Below are positions 24,028 through 36,816 of a stretch of DNA of 64,000 nt, piece after piece. This DNA comes from Paramecium pentaurelia. Its lineage: Eukaryota > Ciliophora > Oligohymenophorea > Peniculida > Parameciidae. Where the stretch lies: contig CAJJDO010000005.1 of assembly GCA_905183005.1 (NCBI GenBank), positions 205,630 through 269,629 of the forward strand, written 5' to 3'. The notes beneath the pieces are model-generated. The model was not told the origin of the DNA and searched no databases. It saw nothing but the letters and a program-made list of their open reading frames with translations. Made by a program: the position numbers and the translations under genes. How positions within the stretch are numbered: position 1 is the first letter of the stretch; the number at the start of each line of letters is the position of its first letter.

Positions 24028-27000
24028 TCAGAAAACATCTTCATACAAAAGTAACATTTAAACTTAATGTTCTTATTCATAATGATCAATTTTGTTTAAG
24101 GTTCTTTTTAATTTGTTTTCTTCTGTCCTTATTTTAGAACTATTAATAAATACTAATTATTACAGTTTATCATTTGCTTCTTCTAAACTTAATTTAACTA
24201 ATAAATCTAATCTTTCTAAGTTGGATAGTTAACTTTTTAACTTTTATGCTAAAGTTTAATTTTTAACTTCCTTCTTTTCTAAATTATTTAAGAACTATTA
24301 GACTTTTTCACAATTTTTGCCATCAGCTTCTGTTTCCTTTAAGACCATCTTAGGTACAATTAAACCAGGCATAGAAAGTATCTTATTCCAATTAATACCT
24401 TCAAAGTATGGATGATTTTTTATTTCATTAATGTCTTAATGTCCAATTCTTTTAGTATAATCTGGTTCCAATAATCTACACATTAAATCATAAGCATTAT
24501 GGGATATGCTTTCTTCTTCAACATCACTTACATTTGGCCATTCAATTCTATAATTCAAAATATTATCAAAAATCTTCTCAACAGAATCATCATTGAATGG
24601 TGGAATTCCACAAAGCATTTCATACATTATGACTCCCAAACTCCAATAATCTAAACTACTATTTGTTAAAGATTCTCCTTTTAAGACTTCTGGAGCAATA
24701 TAATCTGGAGTTCCAACAATTCTTTTATTTTTACTACTATAATTTTGAATGCTTGCTCTAATGTTTTGTTAAGCTTAAGGTAATTTTAAATCAAAAATAG
24801 TATCATATTATGGATCATTATGATCAGCAAATTCAGGAATAGTGTTTCTTAATATATAGATATTATCTTACGCTTCAATGTCCTATTATCTTAATTTTAA
24901 TTTTAATCTATTATTAAAGCCAACCTCTGATAATCCAAAATCAGCCAATTTAGCATGACCTTATTTATCTAATAGAATATTATCTGGTTTTAAATCTCTA
25001 TGGACAATCTTTTTAGATCTCAAATATTCTAAAGCCAATACGACTTCAGCTATATAATGTCTGACGTATTCCTCATCTAGAGCCTTAATATAATAATATT
25101 TTATACCGTATACATTTTTAGAATATGTGAGAAATCTCCTCCAACCATATATTCTTAGACAAAGCATAAATTTTATTCATGACTGAATGAATAGTATGCT
25201 TTAACTACAAAGTCTCCAGATAAAATTTCAAATATGTTTCTTTCTGCTTTTAAAGTATCCAACTAAGTTTCCAATTACTTTAAATAATGCATTTAAAATT
25301 TACTTTTTAAGAACAATCAATTATTTTCATAGCATATAAATCCCCAGAAGTTTTCTTTTTCACTAAAAATACCCATCCAAATGCTCCTTGTCCTAGAGGT
25401 TTGATAAATTCAAAATCTTTCAAACCAATCTCAGAAGATTAATTAGTTTTTTCAGCATTTATACTCACTAGTTCAGAATCTGAATTATAACCTCTATCAA
25501 CTGTTATTACTTCAAAATCATATGATTATTTAGATTTTTATGGAGCAACTGCCATACTTTATTTCATATTATTATTGATTGAATTTTAAGGATAAAATAA
25601 GCTTTTTTTAGGTCTACTCAAAGAATTATCAAAATCTATATCTTAATCAATTTCATCCTATTTAAAAATAGCTTATTTTGCACTAGAAGAAGAATGATTT
25701 GGACTCAAATCTTATGGATCTATTTTTTATCCTTAAATAGAATTTGGAGATTCTTCAATTATTAATTCTGATTCTATTCTTGCTCCTAGTTCAATATGTA
25801 AAGGTTTTTGTTAATCTTATTAATTTATCTGTATTGGTAATTTTCTACTGCCTTTCATCATCATATTTTTATCACTATTCTTCATACTGTTTTATGTAGA
25901 CTTTTTCATTTCTTGATTGGAGTTAGGATTAGAATTTTAGATTTAATTAATTTCTTGATCAGATTCACATTAATTAATATTTTCAAATGAATTTATTGCA
26001 TTTATTTCTTTGTCTTTTTAAATATCTTCAATTGAATCTACTTATCTACCTAATCCAATTGATGGAACCAACTATTTTTTCATTGGAATTTCTTAATCAG
26101 AATCACATTGAGCAAAATCTGCAAAAGAACAGATCTTCTAATTTCTAGGGGTTTCATCTTAAAAATCAGATGATCCCATTCTTCCAGTAGGAGATTAATT
26201 AGAAGATTCAATAACAGAATCAACAGCAGTAGGAGATTAAGCTCTTCGAAATATTGAAGGTTTATTAGATTTTGGACTAATTAATGTATCAGAAGAATTT
26301 GATAGATTTACAATTTTATCTAATATTTTAGAACCTGGATTAGATTGTTATTAAGGTTGCTCATCGGAATTGTTTTTAGATAAAAAAGTCCTTTTGATTT
26401 AATTACTTCCGAGTACTTGAGATCTAGACATTGACATAGTTGTTAAACTATCTCTTCTATTAATATCATTTACACTTCCAACATTATTTGTATTAAATTT
26501 ATCTTTACTAATAATCATTATTGTTATTTACTTAATTAATGACATAATCATAACATTCTTCTTTTTATTATTGCTACTTAAATTCTTTGGAGTTTAACAT
26601 ACAAAATCATCATCTTCTTCATAGATTGTATCATTTCTTTTAAGCTTTTATTAGGTTGCAGTGGTAATATTTGTAAATTTAGATACTCTAAATGAACTTG
26701 AATTAGAATTCTTGTATTTTTATTTTAAATCAATTTCAATATTTTAGTTTAACTTTTGACTTTCTTAAATTTATTATGATTCTAAATTTTAAATAATTTT
26801 AAAGTATTCCATTCTATCATATATACAAGATCTAGCTTTATCTATTATTTCAAGTACTTACTCATTATTTTAATCATTTTCTAAATTGAATTTAGCTTCA
26901 GTTAACTCATCAAATGTTATTCGATTTACTAAATAAATAGATATTAAAATTACATTTATTATCTTCATTATTAATATTACTATTTAAAACCTTTTCAGTA

Positions 27001-28023
27001 TAATTTACTATTGTAGTCATTACTTAGTTTATAAATGCTAATTATTTTTTAGCTTTATTTTTTTCCTCTTCCTCTTATTAGATTTTATTATCTTCTATAT
27101 GAATAGTATGTGTTCTTCTAAGTGATCTTAATGGTTTTTTTTCTTCCTCTTATTTCTTCAATTTCTATCTATTTTACTTTTACTCTTATAAACTCAATTT
27201 ACCCAACTTAATTTAAACATCATGTTTTAATTTATATGCTAATTAAGATGCATCTGATAATTATAAATTTAATTATAATAATTTTTTGCTTTATTCGGCT
27301 TTCCTTTCACATGTTATACAATGAGCTGCCATTATCTCTACTTCTATTAATTACTCACATATTCGACACACGATTTTATTATGCTTTTATAAATCTAATT
27401 CTTTTAATTTACTTTGTATAAGTCTATTTTAATTAATTAATGATTATTTTATTTTACGTTTTAGTTTCAACAAATACACGCTTACTACGTAAAGCTGTAC
27501 TTTATTCTGGCTAATGTTCATCTAGCCAAAACAATACAAATTGAGCACACACATTTCTTATTACTGATAGTACTCTTTTCTAGATTCTACAATTATAATT
27601 AAATATTGAATACTTCTAAAGTTAATTAGCAATTTTTAAATTTCTAGAACTACCCTTTTTAAACCCTTTAAGATAATCTAAACTTGTCTACTTTTTCAAC
27701 GTCTCCATATTTGCTAAAACACAACCCAATTAATCTTGGTCAAACGAATTTATTGTGGATTTTAATGTGTTACGTAATTCATTTAAATAAGTCAATGAAG
27801 GAGTCCCAAACTACAATTCTTATATTAAATATACTTATCCCGCAATTAGCAATTCAATAATAAAATTTATCTAATCCAATAGAAGTTCAACATCTATTCT
27901 ACTCTATATTACACATTTTAAACGATGAACTTATTTTACAATATAATTCAATGGTAGTTTTGGAATTGTGAACTCTAATTTAGTTTGTTTTACCTGTAAA
28001 GAGTTGAATTATATTTTATTCAT
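24028..28023 (-). CDS. RIM15/IRE-type AGC protein kinase with zinc finger
   Basis: About 1,295 residues with four introns: 27424-27457 (34 bases), 26939-26963, 25278-25303 and 25084-25106 (the last two end AAG). Around residue 205 lies a C2HC-type finger, IVCRICEQLIEVEIMAAHC then ITCERK, resembling the VICRICEE...H..C finger of plant IRE kinases and yeast Rim15. A long Ser/Gln-rich linker follows. The kinase domain (about 845-1215) has GQGAFGWVF, catalytic Lys in YAMKIID, HRDLKPDN, DFGLSEVGF, and an insert of about 55 residues before GTPDYIAPE, the hallmark of the Rim15/Greatwall/IRE/NDR branch of AGC kinases. Known members couple nutrient or cell-cycle signals to PP2A inhibition; that role here is inferred. 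The C-terminus is a short coiled coil rather than a clear hydrophobic motif. Confidence 0.88.
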
Positions 28024-28458
28024 TAATTAATATGTATTAATCTAACTTAATACAATTAGGTAAACTCACTGTTCATAATTTTTGTTTTTTATAACGGTGC
28101 ATTCACCACTTATTTTGACATTCACTTAAACATGAATCTATTAAAATCTATCTTTCAATATGTCATTTAAATTGCTTACTTATATTTCACAAAAAAGATA
28201 CCCAAATAATTCATTTTACAATATTTTGAATTACTTAATGAAATATTTATAGAAAATCTGTATATAAGTGATTAACATAATATATACAAATACTTAATTG
28301 TAATAAAACAACTGATATGTGTTTAAGTAAGTATCATATGTAGATATTTATTAATATCTAAATAGAATTAACTTAATTTAATATTTGAACTAAAAAATCA
28401 AATGAACATGATGTATGTCAAAATTTATGAAACATAAAATAAATAAATTAAAAAATTC
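28024..28458. other. Intergenic, promoter region of the RIM15-type kinase
   Basis: About 435 AT-rich bases between two - strand genes. No gene or RNA recognised. Confidence 0.45.
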
Positions 28459-30999
28459 TCAATAAAATATTCCTTATGCAAAATACTAAAATTTATCATA
28501 CCTAAAATATTTTTTATTATATACCATCTAGCTCTCCAATTATCCAATGATTTATCAATAAGTTCTTATACATGAACATATAATTCAGCTGATGACTATA
28601 CTTTTGGATTAAATCTTAATTATAATTCTTTTAAAGTTTATTCTCCCTTTGAAAAACAAGGTAGAGTTGTTCCATGTCCTGTATACATCATTTCAGCAAG
28701 AAGTAGAATTTCCTTTTAATGTTTTTAACATGCTTTAAATCCTCTAAAATTTTAAATAATTTAATACTAAAAAAATAATTTTCTAAAATTTTCTTTAAAT
28801 AGATTCCCTTATACTCCTCCTAAAACTTCAATATAATCAGATAATAATTTAAATGGTACATTTTTTTCAAATTCCACACCTTTACCTGGAGCTATAGATA
28901 AAAAGAAACCAAAATCTATATGTATCAAATGTCCTTCCTTATCTAATAATATATTTCCATTATGTCTATCTTTAACTTATAAAAAATAACACACTAATCC
29001 ATATGCTACTAAAGATTAAACATAATTCTCTAAGGCTTAATCAATTTTATGTCTAAAAAAACTTCTAAAAAAATCAGAAAAATTCTTGAATTGAGTATAT
29101 TCTTTTCTTAAATGTTTTTATAAACTATCAATAGTAGTTGCATTTTTGATCATTTCAATAATACCACAATCAGGACCCATTGAAAGAACTTCATAGTATC
29201 TTAATTTTAAAGGTAAACCTTCCTTCTTAAATATTTAATCAAATTAAGAGATTAATTATAATGCAAATTATTCTTATTTTAGATTATCACCTGTTTTTAT
29301 AATTAAATGAATTATATTCCAGGTTTATAGTTATGAAAAAATTGATTAAGATTTAATTCTTTCAAATTAATCAAGTGAATTTTCACCAAAAATTGCTTAT
29401 TTCATTTCTAAATGTTCTTGAGTTGTTAAAACTAAACCTCTATTTGGTTGAATGAAGCTATTTTTTCCAATAATACTTGTAAGCCAATTCCCTTCACCAT
29501 TTTTTTCTTGTGTAATACTTGATTCTTCATCTATACTAAAAGCTTATACATTTTCTTCTAAAGAATAAGTAGATGATATTTCAGGTTTCAATTTTTATTA
29601 ATCAATTTATTCTTCTTCATTTTCATCAGTTGGATGTTAATAATAAAATTGAGATGTACCTTATATTACTGGATGATGAACTTAAGGGTTCATTTAAAAG
29701 AATTTGATTTATTAAAAATCATTCTATATTTATTTTTATGCATCTGTAGATGAAAATGTTCTTCTATTTTCTATAATAGAATGATCTTCATTAAATAGTT
29801 AACTCTAGGTTCTTTGCAATAATTTGTATTACTAAAATTGTAAACATACAATATTACACTCATAGTAATTGGACGAGAAATCTTTTTTTCAATAAATTTA
29901 TGATTGCTTTAACCTTCAATTTCTGGCCTATATAATTCCAATGTTAAACTAAAGGGACTTCTCATTTTAGTTGAAAATACTCTGCTTTCTTTAGGAACAA
30001 TTTTTAAAATGGCATAATTTCTTACTTGATTATTTACAAATGGAACATAAACAGAGGCAGGTAAATTTTTATTCATTTTTTATAAACAAGCTTATAAAAC
30101 TTCTGTTTTTTTAGTTTGAACTTTTGATAATTCATCACAAATTCTCATAATATCATTCCAAAATTAAATATTTGATAAAAATGCTGTATCTAAAGTTTTT
30201 TCGTTTTTTTCTAAATTAAATATTGATTCATAATCTTAAAGCTCTATTTCTTTATGGTTTTTTACTCTATTATCATAAGGATGAGAATTCTAATATTTAA
30301 TCCAATCAGCTGTTCCATAATTTTAAATTGCTTCATTAACTTTCATTGATTATTATTTAGTAGTTCCTTAATAAACAGCTTATAATTATGATTTTTTTGG
30401 AGAATTTTCATCTGAATCTGAATTATCATCTTTTAGGTTACTTAGTTCTAAGTTCATTTAAAGAATGTGAGTTGCAATTAATAAATTGCCTGAATAATTT
30501 TGTGCCATTGAAAATAAAAAATATTCAAGAAATTTCTTAACAACGTTAATTGTGACTGTTTCATGAGGAGTAATAATTTAAGATAAGCTTTTCATCTAAA
30601 AATAAACCAAATGTGCAAAAAAGAAATCTAATGAAGATGCTTTTAAAACAAATTATTTTAAATTTTCATCTGATAATTATTGATGGAATACCATAAAATT
30701 AACCATTTAAGGTATGAAATATTCAAGATCTTCTCTTAAATTATTTGATTAAAAATTTGGATTAATACGGCAACGAGATAACATCGAAATTGCCTTTTAT
30801 TTATCTTCTGAAACATACAATCTAATAATAACTTCTAAAATATCAGAATCAGAAATCTAGTTTTTGTATTATAATTTACATCTAAAAAATTATTTTTATA
30901 TTTGCGAAGTATTTCATTAGTTTTTTTAAAGGTTTTAGGGAGAACTCCTTTATTTTTTTTCTAAAAGCAAAAACAATTTGCTCCCTCTTCTTGTTGCAT
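28459..30999 (-). CDS. Phosphatidylinositol 4-kinase, type III beta
   Basis: An 814-residue protein with introns at 30857-30879, 29832-29857, 28744-28767 and 28502-28524. The C-terminal catalytic domain shows YGLVCYFLQVKDRHNGNILL (catalytic loop with DRHxxN), HLIHIDFGFFLSIAPGKG (activation loop with DFG), then VLGGVQGNLF, MMYTGHGTTLPCFSKG and the end WYDKFQYFAQGIF, matching the YDxFQYLTNGI end of PI4K-beta. The N-terminal half holds the helical PIK region (LSRCRINPNF, EDLEYFIPQMV) and an acidic linker. It phosphorylates PtdIns on Golgi and endosomal membranes to make PI4P. The Cys-rich N-terminus MQQEEGANCFCFQKK could be acylated, which is a guess. ELOF1 and a Rab gene lie just upstream on the same strand. 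Confidence 0.92.
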
Positions 31000-31286
31000 A
31001 ATAACTATAATTTATTAAAAATAAAATAATTAATATAAATTGTCTAAATTATTAGATTTAGAGAATTATTTTTAAATGATTGGTGAAATAAGTCAAGTGA
31101 TTTATAAATAATAAATCCTATATGAAAAATGAGAAAGAATTTTATTCTGTATCTTTTAAAAAATTTACTCAATTATAAATTTTGAAATTCTCTAAATATA
31201 TATTGTACTAATAAATTAGCAATAAAAAAGAATGAAAATAAGATAGAAATTGTTCTTTTAGACATTTTAAACATTATGATATGAAA

Positions 31287-31948
31287 TCAACGTTTTCTAA
31301 ATTTCTTTATAATTTCCTCAGCATCATCTGCATCACTTAGTAAGCTATCAATGTCTGAAATTCTTTCAGAATCCAATTTAGATTCATCTGAAATATCATC
31401 GTCATCATCGTCGTCATCCTCTTCATTATTGTTTCCATCATCTGAGTGTTGTTTCTTAAGTTTTCCTTTAGTGTTTTTCTCATTATTATTATTGGTTTAT
31501 TATGGATTTTTTTCATCTAATGAATCAGCACTAAATTATGATTTATTATCAGCATCTCCATTGTCCTTAAGTATTTCTAAATTAAAACTATATAATAATT
31601 TTTTACCTTCTACATTTCTTCCAGCACCTTCATCACCACTTGAATTATCATCAAATCTATTTTCTGGTTATTCTTTTGTAAGTTTCTTTTGTTTCAATTC
31701 AGCCAACCATTTATGAAATACATCAATAGCTTCATCTAATCCTTTGATTTTAGTTGTAAAAGAAGTTTAACATTTATCACAATTTAATTCTGCAATCTTA
31801 ATTACTTTTTTTCTATTTCTTTTTTTTATTTTTACATTTTAACAATTACACAGTTTTTATAACCACAAAGTGCACAATCAAATATAGTTTTAATTGCTTA
31901 AACTTTTTCTTTTTTAGGCATTCTATTAGATTTTCTTCTTCCTCCCAT
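31287..31948 (-). CDS. ELOF1: Transcription elongation factor ELOF1 with acidic C-terminal extension
   Basis: A 212-residue protein with a 23-base intron at 31813-31835; splicing joins the two halves of the zinc ribbon. ELOF1 (Elf1) is a small Pol II elongation factor. The N-terminus MGGRRKSNRMPKKEK matches the basic MGRRKSKRKPPPKKK start, then CALCGYKN, CVIVKI and ELNCDKCQTSF supply the four zinc-binding Cys in two CxxC pairs, followed by LDEAIDVFHKWLAEL, equivalent to the VDVYSDWIDAC helix. Most eukaryotic forms end here at 80-110 residues. This one adds about 120 residues, strongly acidic toward the end (EEDDDDDDDDISDESK) with a Ser/Asp tail, recalling the acidic tail of yeast Elf1. Such tails contact histones in some elongation factors; that role here is inferred. 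Confidence 0.92.
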
Positions 31949-32024
31949 TTTATTTATAAAATTAATAAAATAATACTTTAAAAATTAGATTAAGTAATTT
32001 GTTATAGATATATAGTTAACATTA

Positions 32025-32876
32025 TCATTTTTAATCAACCAAAGATTATAACAATTCTTAAGTTTAATTTTCATCAAAACTTTCATATTATTAAATTTTA
32101 TTTTCTAATTCAATAATTTTTTCTTCATATCTATTTCTTTATTAATCTGCTTAAGATTCATATAGTTATAATTTATTAGAAAGTTAATTAATCCACATTT
32201 TCTAATGTTCTAATTCTTCTTAATAATCATTATATTATTTTTATTATAATTAAGCCAACTCTTCCAATTATAATTTTAGCATTTCTATTTCTTAAACTTT
32301 TTCATCTAATTGTAATTAAACTACTTCTAAATTCCCATTACTATTTGAACAAACATGATTAGATTGTTTAGGATTATCTGAATCATATTTTATCTATTAA
32401 AATAAAGCTTAATTTAAATTAGAGATTTCTAGAGATTCTAAGGCTTATTCTTATGCCTATTCTGCAATTAATCTAAATTTTTAAACTTTTTCTTATAATT
32501 TTTTATTTTATTCAATCAAAGCTTAAACTTAAGTTGCCAAATATTCTGGATCTTTATCTCTAAGTAAATTTTATAATTCTAGAGCTTCAAGTTTAACAGA
32601 TAATTATTTTTTTTATTCTTTTATTTATTCTAATTCTTTTATAACCTTAGTATACTCATTTTATGTTAAAAATTCTTATATTAATTATAAATCTTATTGA
32701 TACTAATTCAAATGCTATTAAATATGTGTTAAATTATTATTTCTTATAGCTTCATTTATTCCAATTTATATAAATTTAATCTTGTCTAAGATGCAGTTGT
32801 ATGATATTTATTCAATATATTATTTCTATTTAGTATTTAATGAAGGTGATTATTTATTTAACTTATTTTATCTCAT
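32025..32876 (-). CDS. Coiled-coil protein, unknown
   Basis: An intronless frame of 283 residues starting MRQNKLNKQSPSLN. Apart from a short polar start the whole chain is heptad coil, for example KVIKELEQIKEQKKQLSVKL and QEIEMLKLQLEELAQLQQK, with a break near SDNPKQSNHVCSNSNGN. The sole possible clue is this Ser/Asn hinge. There is no catalytic or targeting motif. It is likely a structural or adaptor protein. It sits between ELOF1 and a Rab gene, with short gaps of about 75 bases either side. Confidence 0.75.
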
Positions 32877-32942
32877 TAATTTGTAAATATAATAAAATTT
32901 ATTACTGATAATATTTCTAAACTTATATTATATATAATCAAT

Positions 32943-33601
32943 TCAACAACATTAAGTATTTCTTTTTTGAGAAGTATTTGTTTCTTTAGTATTTGTTAAT
33001 ACAATAGCATTTTCTGTTGTAATCTTTTGACTCTATTAGTCTTACTTTAATTGTTTCAATTACATATGGATCTCTATATTAATATTAATATATAAAAACC
33101 TTAAATTAATAGTTCAAATGCTTTGTCTACATTCTAAGCAGTTAAAGCAGATGTCTCAATATATCCAGCACCTATTTATTTTGCAACTTATTAAGCTGTA
33201 TCACTTCCAACTACTCTTTGCTGATTTAAATCCAATTTATTTCCGATTAGAATTATTTTGACATTTAAGTCAGCTTATTATTTTACTTCTTCATACCACT
33301 TAACTACATTATCGAGAGATTCTTGATGAGTAAGATCAAAGCATATTATGACACCATGAGAACCTTTATAATAAGAAGTGCTAATAGATCTATATCTCTC
33401 TTATCCTGCTGTATCCCATAATTAAAGTTTTATGTGTTCATTCTTAATCGAGATCACTTTAGTGAAAAATTAAACTCCAATTGTTGATTTTAAATCATTA
33501 TAAAAGGTATGATTAACAAATCTCAACAATAGATTAGTCTTACCTACTCCAGAATCACCTATGACAATGACCTTAAATAAATAATTAAAGCTATCTATCA
33601 T
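32943..33601 (-). CDS. Rab-family small GTPase
   Basis: A 210-residue GTPase with a 26-base intron at 33074-33099. All G-boxes are present: G1 GDSGVGKTN, switch I TIGVQFFTK, G3 WDTAGQERYRSIS, G4 GNKLD and G5 ETSAL. The chain ends NTQCC, a double-Cys motif for geranylgeranylation that anchors Rabs to membranes. The start MIDSFNYLFKVIVIGDSG has the YLFKV typical of Rab1/8/11-type proteins; with KSTIGV and LLLRF it leans toward Rab11, but the subfamily is not settled. Catalytic Gln in AGQE is coded TAA, a good check on the genetic code. It would act in vesicle targeting. It diverges from the DDT/WHIM gene 266 bases away. Confidence 0.95.
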
Positions 33602-33867
33602 ATTAGGGTTATTTTATATAATAAATAATTAATTCAATAATATCAAAAATGTTCATATAATTTGTATTAAATAAAATCAATAGTAATTCATATAACTTTA
33701 TAGACTAATCTATAATGTATTAAATAAATTATTAGTATAACTATATATTTTTAGATATAATAATATGAGAATAGAAATTAAACAGAATAATAATAATTGA
33801 AATCAAATATTCATTTTTTATTCCCCGCAATTTATTTACCAAAAATGTAATAATTAATAATTAAAAT

Positions 33868-35416
33868 ATGTCTCTGGTGAACACTCTTTAAATTTATGAA
33901 TTTTGCCGTAGATTTGCTTCTCAATTGAATTTACGAACTCGCTATACAGTTGAACAATTACATGAAAGTTTTGTAAATTGTATATTTAAAGAGATTTATA
34001 GGAATCTAATGAGAATTCATCTTTAGCCTATCAATTAGTGATAGGATTAATGGATAAATTTTGTTTAACATATTTAGTATAGGCATCAACATAAACTAAT
34101 TCAGCTTTCTTGAATGTAATAGGATAAATCAAAAAGTATGATGTAATTAATATTTTAGTTAATTTATTCGTCGATCAATATTAATGAACATTTGGCCTAC
34201 TATATTTACATTAATTACACGCATATATAGGATTAGAGCTTATATAAAAGATGAAATAGAATTAGAATACTAATAATTTAAAGAACATTTATAGTAAGAG
34301 CAATTTAAAAATTGGCTTGCATTAGATAAATAAAAACTTATATTATTTATCATAGATACAATCTTTTATGAATCAGAATTTTTGATTTAGGAGATTGATT
34401 AAAGAATAAAGATATAAGAAATATTATCAAATAATGATTGGAAGAAAGAATTTGCAAAGAAAGAAGCAGATATAAAAAGACTATAATAATCAGTTGGAAA
34501 AGTGGCTAAAAAGAAATAAAAAGAATAAGTTAAAACTCTTCAAATTATAGCAGGATTACAAGAAGAAATAAATTTATATACAAAAGCATCAGCAGTTGTA
34601 AATAGCTAATTATTTTATAATTAAGCCATAGAGAAGATCTCTGATAATATTTATGTACTTAAATTTATCACTTTTAGGTATTTTAAGAAGAGAAAAGATG
34701 TATCTATTAAGAAAACAATGAATAAGATTGGTAAATGATTAAAGGTGCAGAAATGATAGAATTAATTAGTCAATAATAAAAGAAAAATACATAAATTAAG
34801 AATTTAGTGAATGAAGGATATTTTAGTTTAGATGAATGTAAATTAGATCCAATAGCACTTGATAATACTTATGGTATTGAATAAATTAGTCAAGATTAAA
34901 TGGCTATTGAATTATTTTAGAATTGTGATATAAATATTGTAAGGTAAATTCTTTTAGCATTGGAAAAGGATTATTCAGAATATGAATTAAATTATTGGAA
35001 GAGTTGTTGGACATCTGCAGAAAAAAGAAAGATTTGGTAAGAAAAGGTATAGAATGCAGATATGATTGAATTAACTGAAATTTTAAGTAAGATTCCACAT
35101 TAATTATCTTGGGTAAATAAAAAACATGGATAAACTGATAGTTAGGCCAAGTATAAATCTAGTAGATGTAATAATAATTATATTGTTAGTATATTGGTTC
35201 TATTAAAATAAATTATATTCTATGCCTTATCAATAATTAAGTAAATAAGAACCATCTTTACATTCAATGTATTTATTGGCAATAACACTATATGATAAAT
35301 TAAAGAGTTATATTCATAGAAAAATGAGAACAATGGATATTAATTAAATTTAATAATAATAATAATAATCAGATCTAGAATCAACTTTGGATGATGACTT
35401 TTAAGAACTAAAATGA
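33868..35416 (+). CDS. DDT/WHIM-motif chromatin protein (ISWI-partner type)
   Basis: A 481-residue protein with introns at 33973-34001, 34136-34158, 34655-34677 and 35162-35189. The N-terminal 110 residues look like a DDT domain: YEFCRRFASQLNLRTRYTVE, then a helix and NIWPTIFTLITRIYRIRAYI. A coiled middle follows. Around residues 275-385 are WHIM-like elements: NIYVFQEEKRCIYQENNEQD (compare the D-x-x-x-x-x-YW-x-F block), then YWKSCWTSAEKRKIWQEKV and LSKIPHQLSWVNKK, the WSD-like W...W element. DDT plus WHIM defines the non-catalytic partners of ISWI remodellers, where it measures linker DNA. No bromodomain or PHD finger is present, so this is a short version. The family call rests on layout and a few aromatic residues. 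Confidence 0.65.
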
Positions 35417-35496
35417 AATTATTGTTGTATTTAATAAATAAAATTCTTTGTTCTAAAACACTAAATATTATAATTTATTTAATTAAATTTAATAAT

Positions 35497-36816
35497 ATGT
35501 ATAACAATTAGACAGTTCAGTTAGTTGGTCGATTAAGTCCTAAAACAAAAATTAATCTAGAATAACAAAATTAACATAAACTTTCAAATAAAATGCTAGC
35601 TAAACACATTAATCCTGAAATAGCACTTGTCCCAATGCTTGATGACATCATACCATGTAGTATCAGAATAAATATCAGTTAGTGAAATTTTGAATTAGAG
35701 AAAAATGCAATAATCTATTTAACCAATTCAATATTATGAAGACTAAAGGCCATCCAGAACTATTCTTACAACTTAACCAAGATCTCATACAAATAAGTCT
35801 TCAAGATCAATTAAATCTAATTCTACTCATAGAGATCAAAAATCAAGAATCTCTAATCAAAAATATGAATTGATGAGTTGTTGTTCATGTTCTTGTTGTG
35901 GATGCAGTAGAAAAAGTTCAACAAGACTCAAAAAAACTCCAACTCCCACTCCTAAAGTTAGAAGAAATTATTAAGAAAATCCATCAACTAATAAATCTAA
36001 TAAATCTATAAGTAGAATAAATATATATATTTTTAGAATAATCATCAATTGTTAGTTCAGAATCTAAAAAACCTAGAAAATAAAAAATTTTGAATTCTTC
36101 TTAATAAACTAAATAAAAATGTGAATATCATCATTATGAACTCAGATAATCCCATTAAACAACTCATTTATCAAATAGAAAATCTAGACCCTCAAGTGCT
36201 GCAATTATAAATCCAGAAACAGCTAGAAGATAAAAATTGAAAGAATATCAAGAAAAATAAAAATAATTACAATATTTATATAGTGCTAAATAACTTTAAC
36301 CATAAACAAGAGAATAAAGTTTATCAAAAGTTGCATGGAGAGCAGATATATCAAGAGTATTATATATATATTTAAATTATTTAGATTGAAGAAGGTAAAG
36401 AAAGAAAAGGTAGAATTGAAAAAATTGTTTAAATTTAAAGAGAAATTTTAAATAAATCTTTATCAAAACACAGAAGTCAATCAAAATAAGAATCCAAAAA
36501 AATTATACCTCCTCCTGATCCTCAAAAATTGAAACTCTTAAATTAAAGAAAAAAATTAATGGAAAATAAGAATTAAAAAATCATTCATGATAAAAAAGAA
36601 ACTTAAAGATTAAAATAAGTATTAAACTAATTAAAAAAATAAAAATAAGATGAAAAAGAATAAAAAACTAAAAAAACAGAATAATTATCTAAATTATAAT
36701 AATATCAAAAAGAACATAGATTATAGTGTAAAAAAAAGAAATTTGAACCAAATGAATAATAAATAGAATAAGCCTTTTAAATTGTATCAAGTGATAAGGT
36801 AGATAATGAATAATGA
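35497..36816 (+). CDS. Unknown Ser/Arg- and Cys-rich protein
   Basis: A 414-residue protein with introns at 35657-35678 (ends CAG), 36012-36036 and 36357-36384. The N-terminal half is polar and Ser/Arg-rich (TTQPRSHTNKSSRSIKSNST). A compact cysteine cluster, MSCCSCSCCGCSRKS, lies near residue 130; it could bind metal or be palmitoylated. The middle has HYELRQSHQTTHLSNRKSR and SKVAWRADISR; the C-terminal 150 residues are a Lys/Gln coiled coil. No domain recognised. The cluster and the flanking Ser/Arg stretch are the only points of functional interest. It follows the DDT gene by 80 bases on the same strand. Confidence 0.65.

Noticed and set aside
23531..24089. Ile/Leu/Phe-rich - strand frames at the end of the giant coiled-coil gene
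   Set aside because: They are the reverse complement of Lys/Asn-rich coding and of the short convergent gap, a composition artefact.
27236..27421. A hydrophobic + strand frame resembling a membrane protein
   Set aside because: It lies antisense to the well-supported zinc-finger region of the RIM15-type kinase.
31351..31716. A 121-codon Ser-rich + strand frame
   Set aside because: It is the antisense shadow of the acidic Asp/Ser tail of ELOF1 on the - strand.
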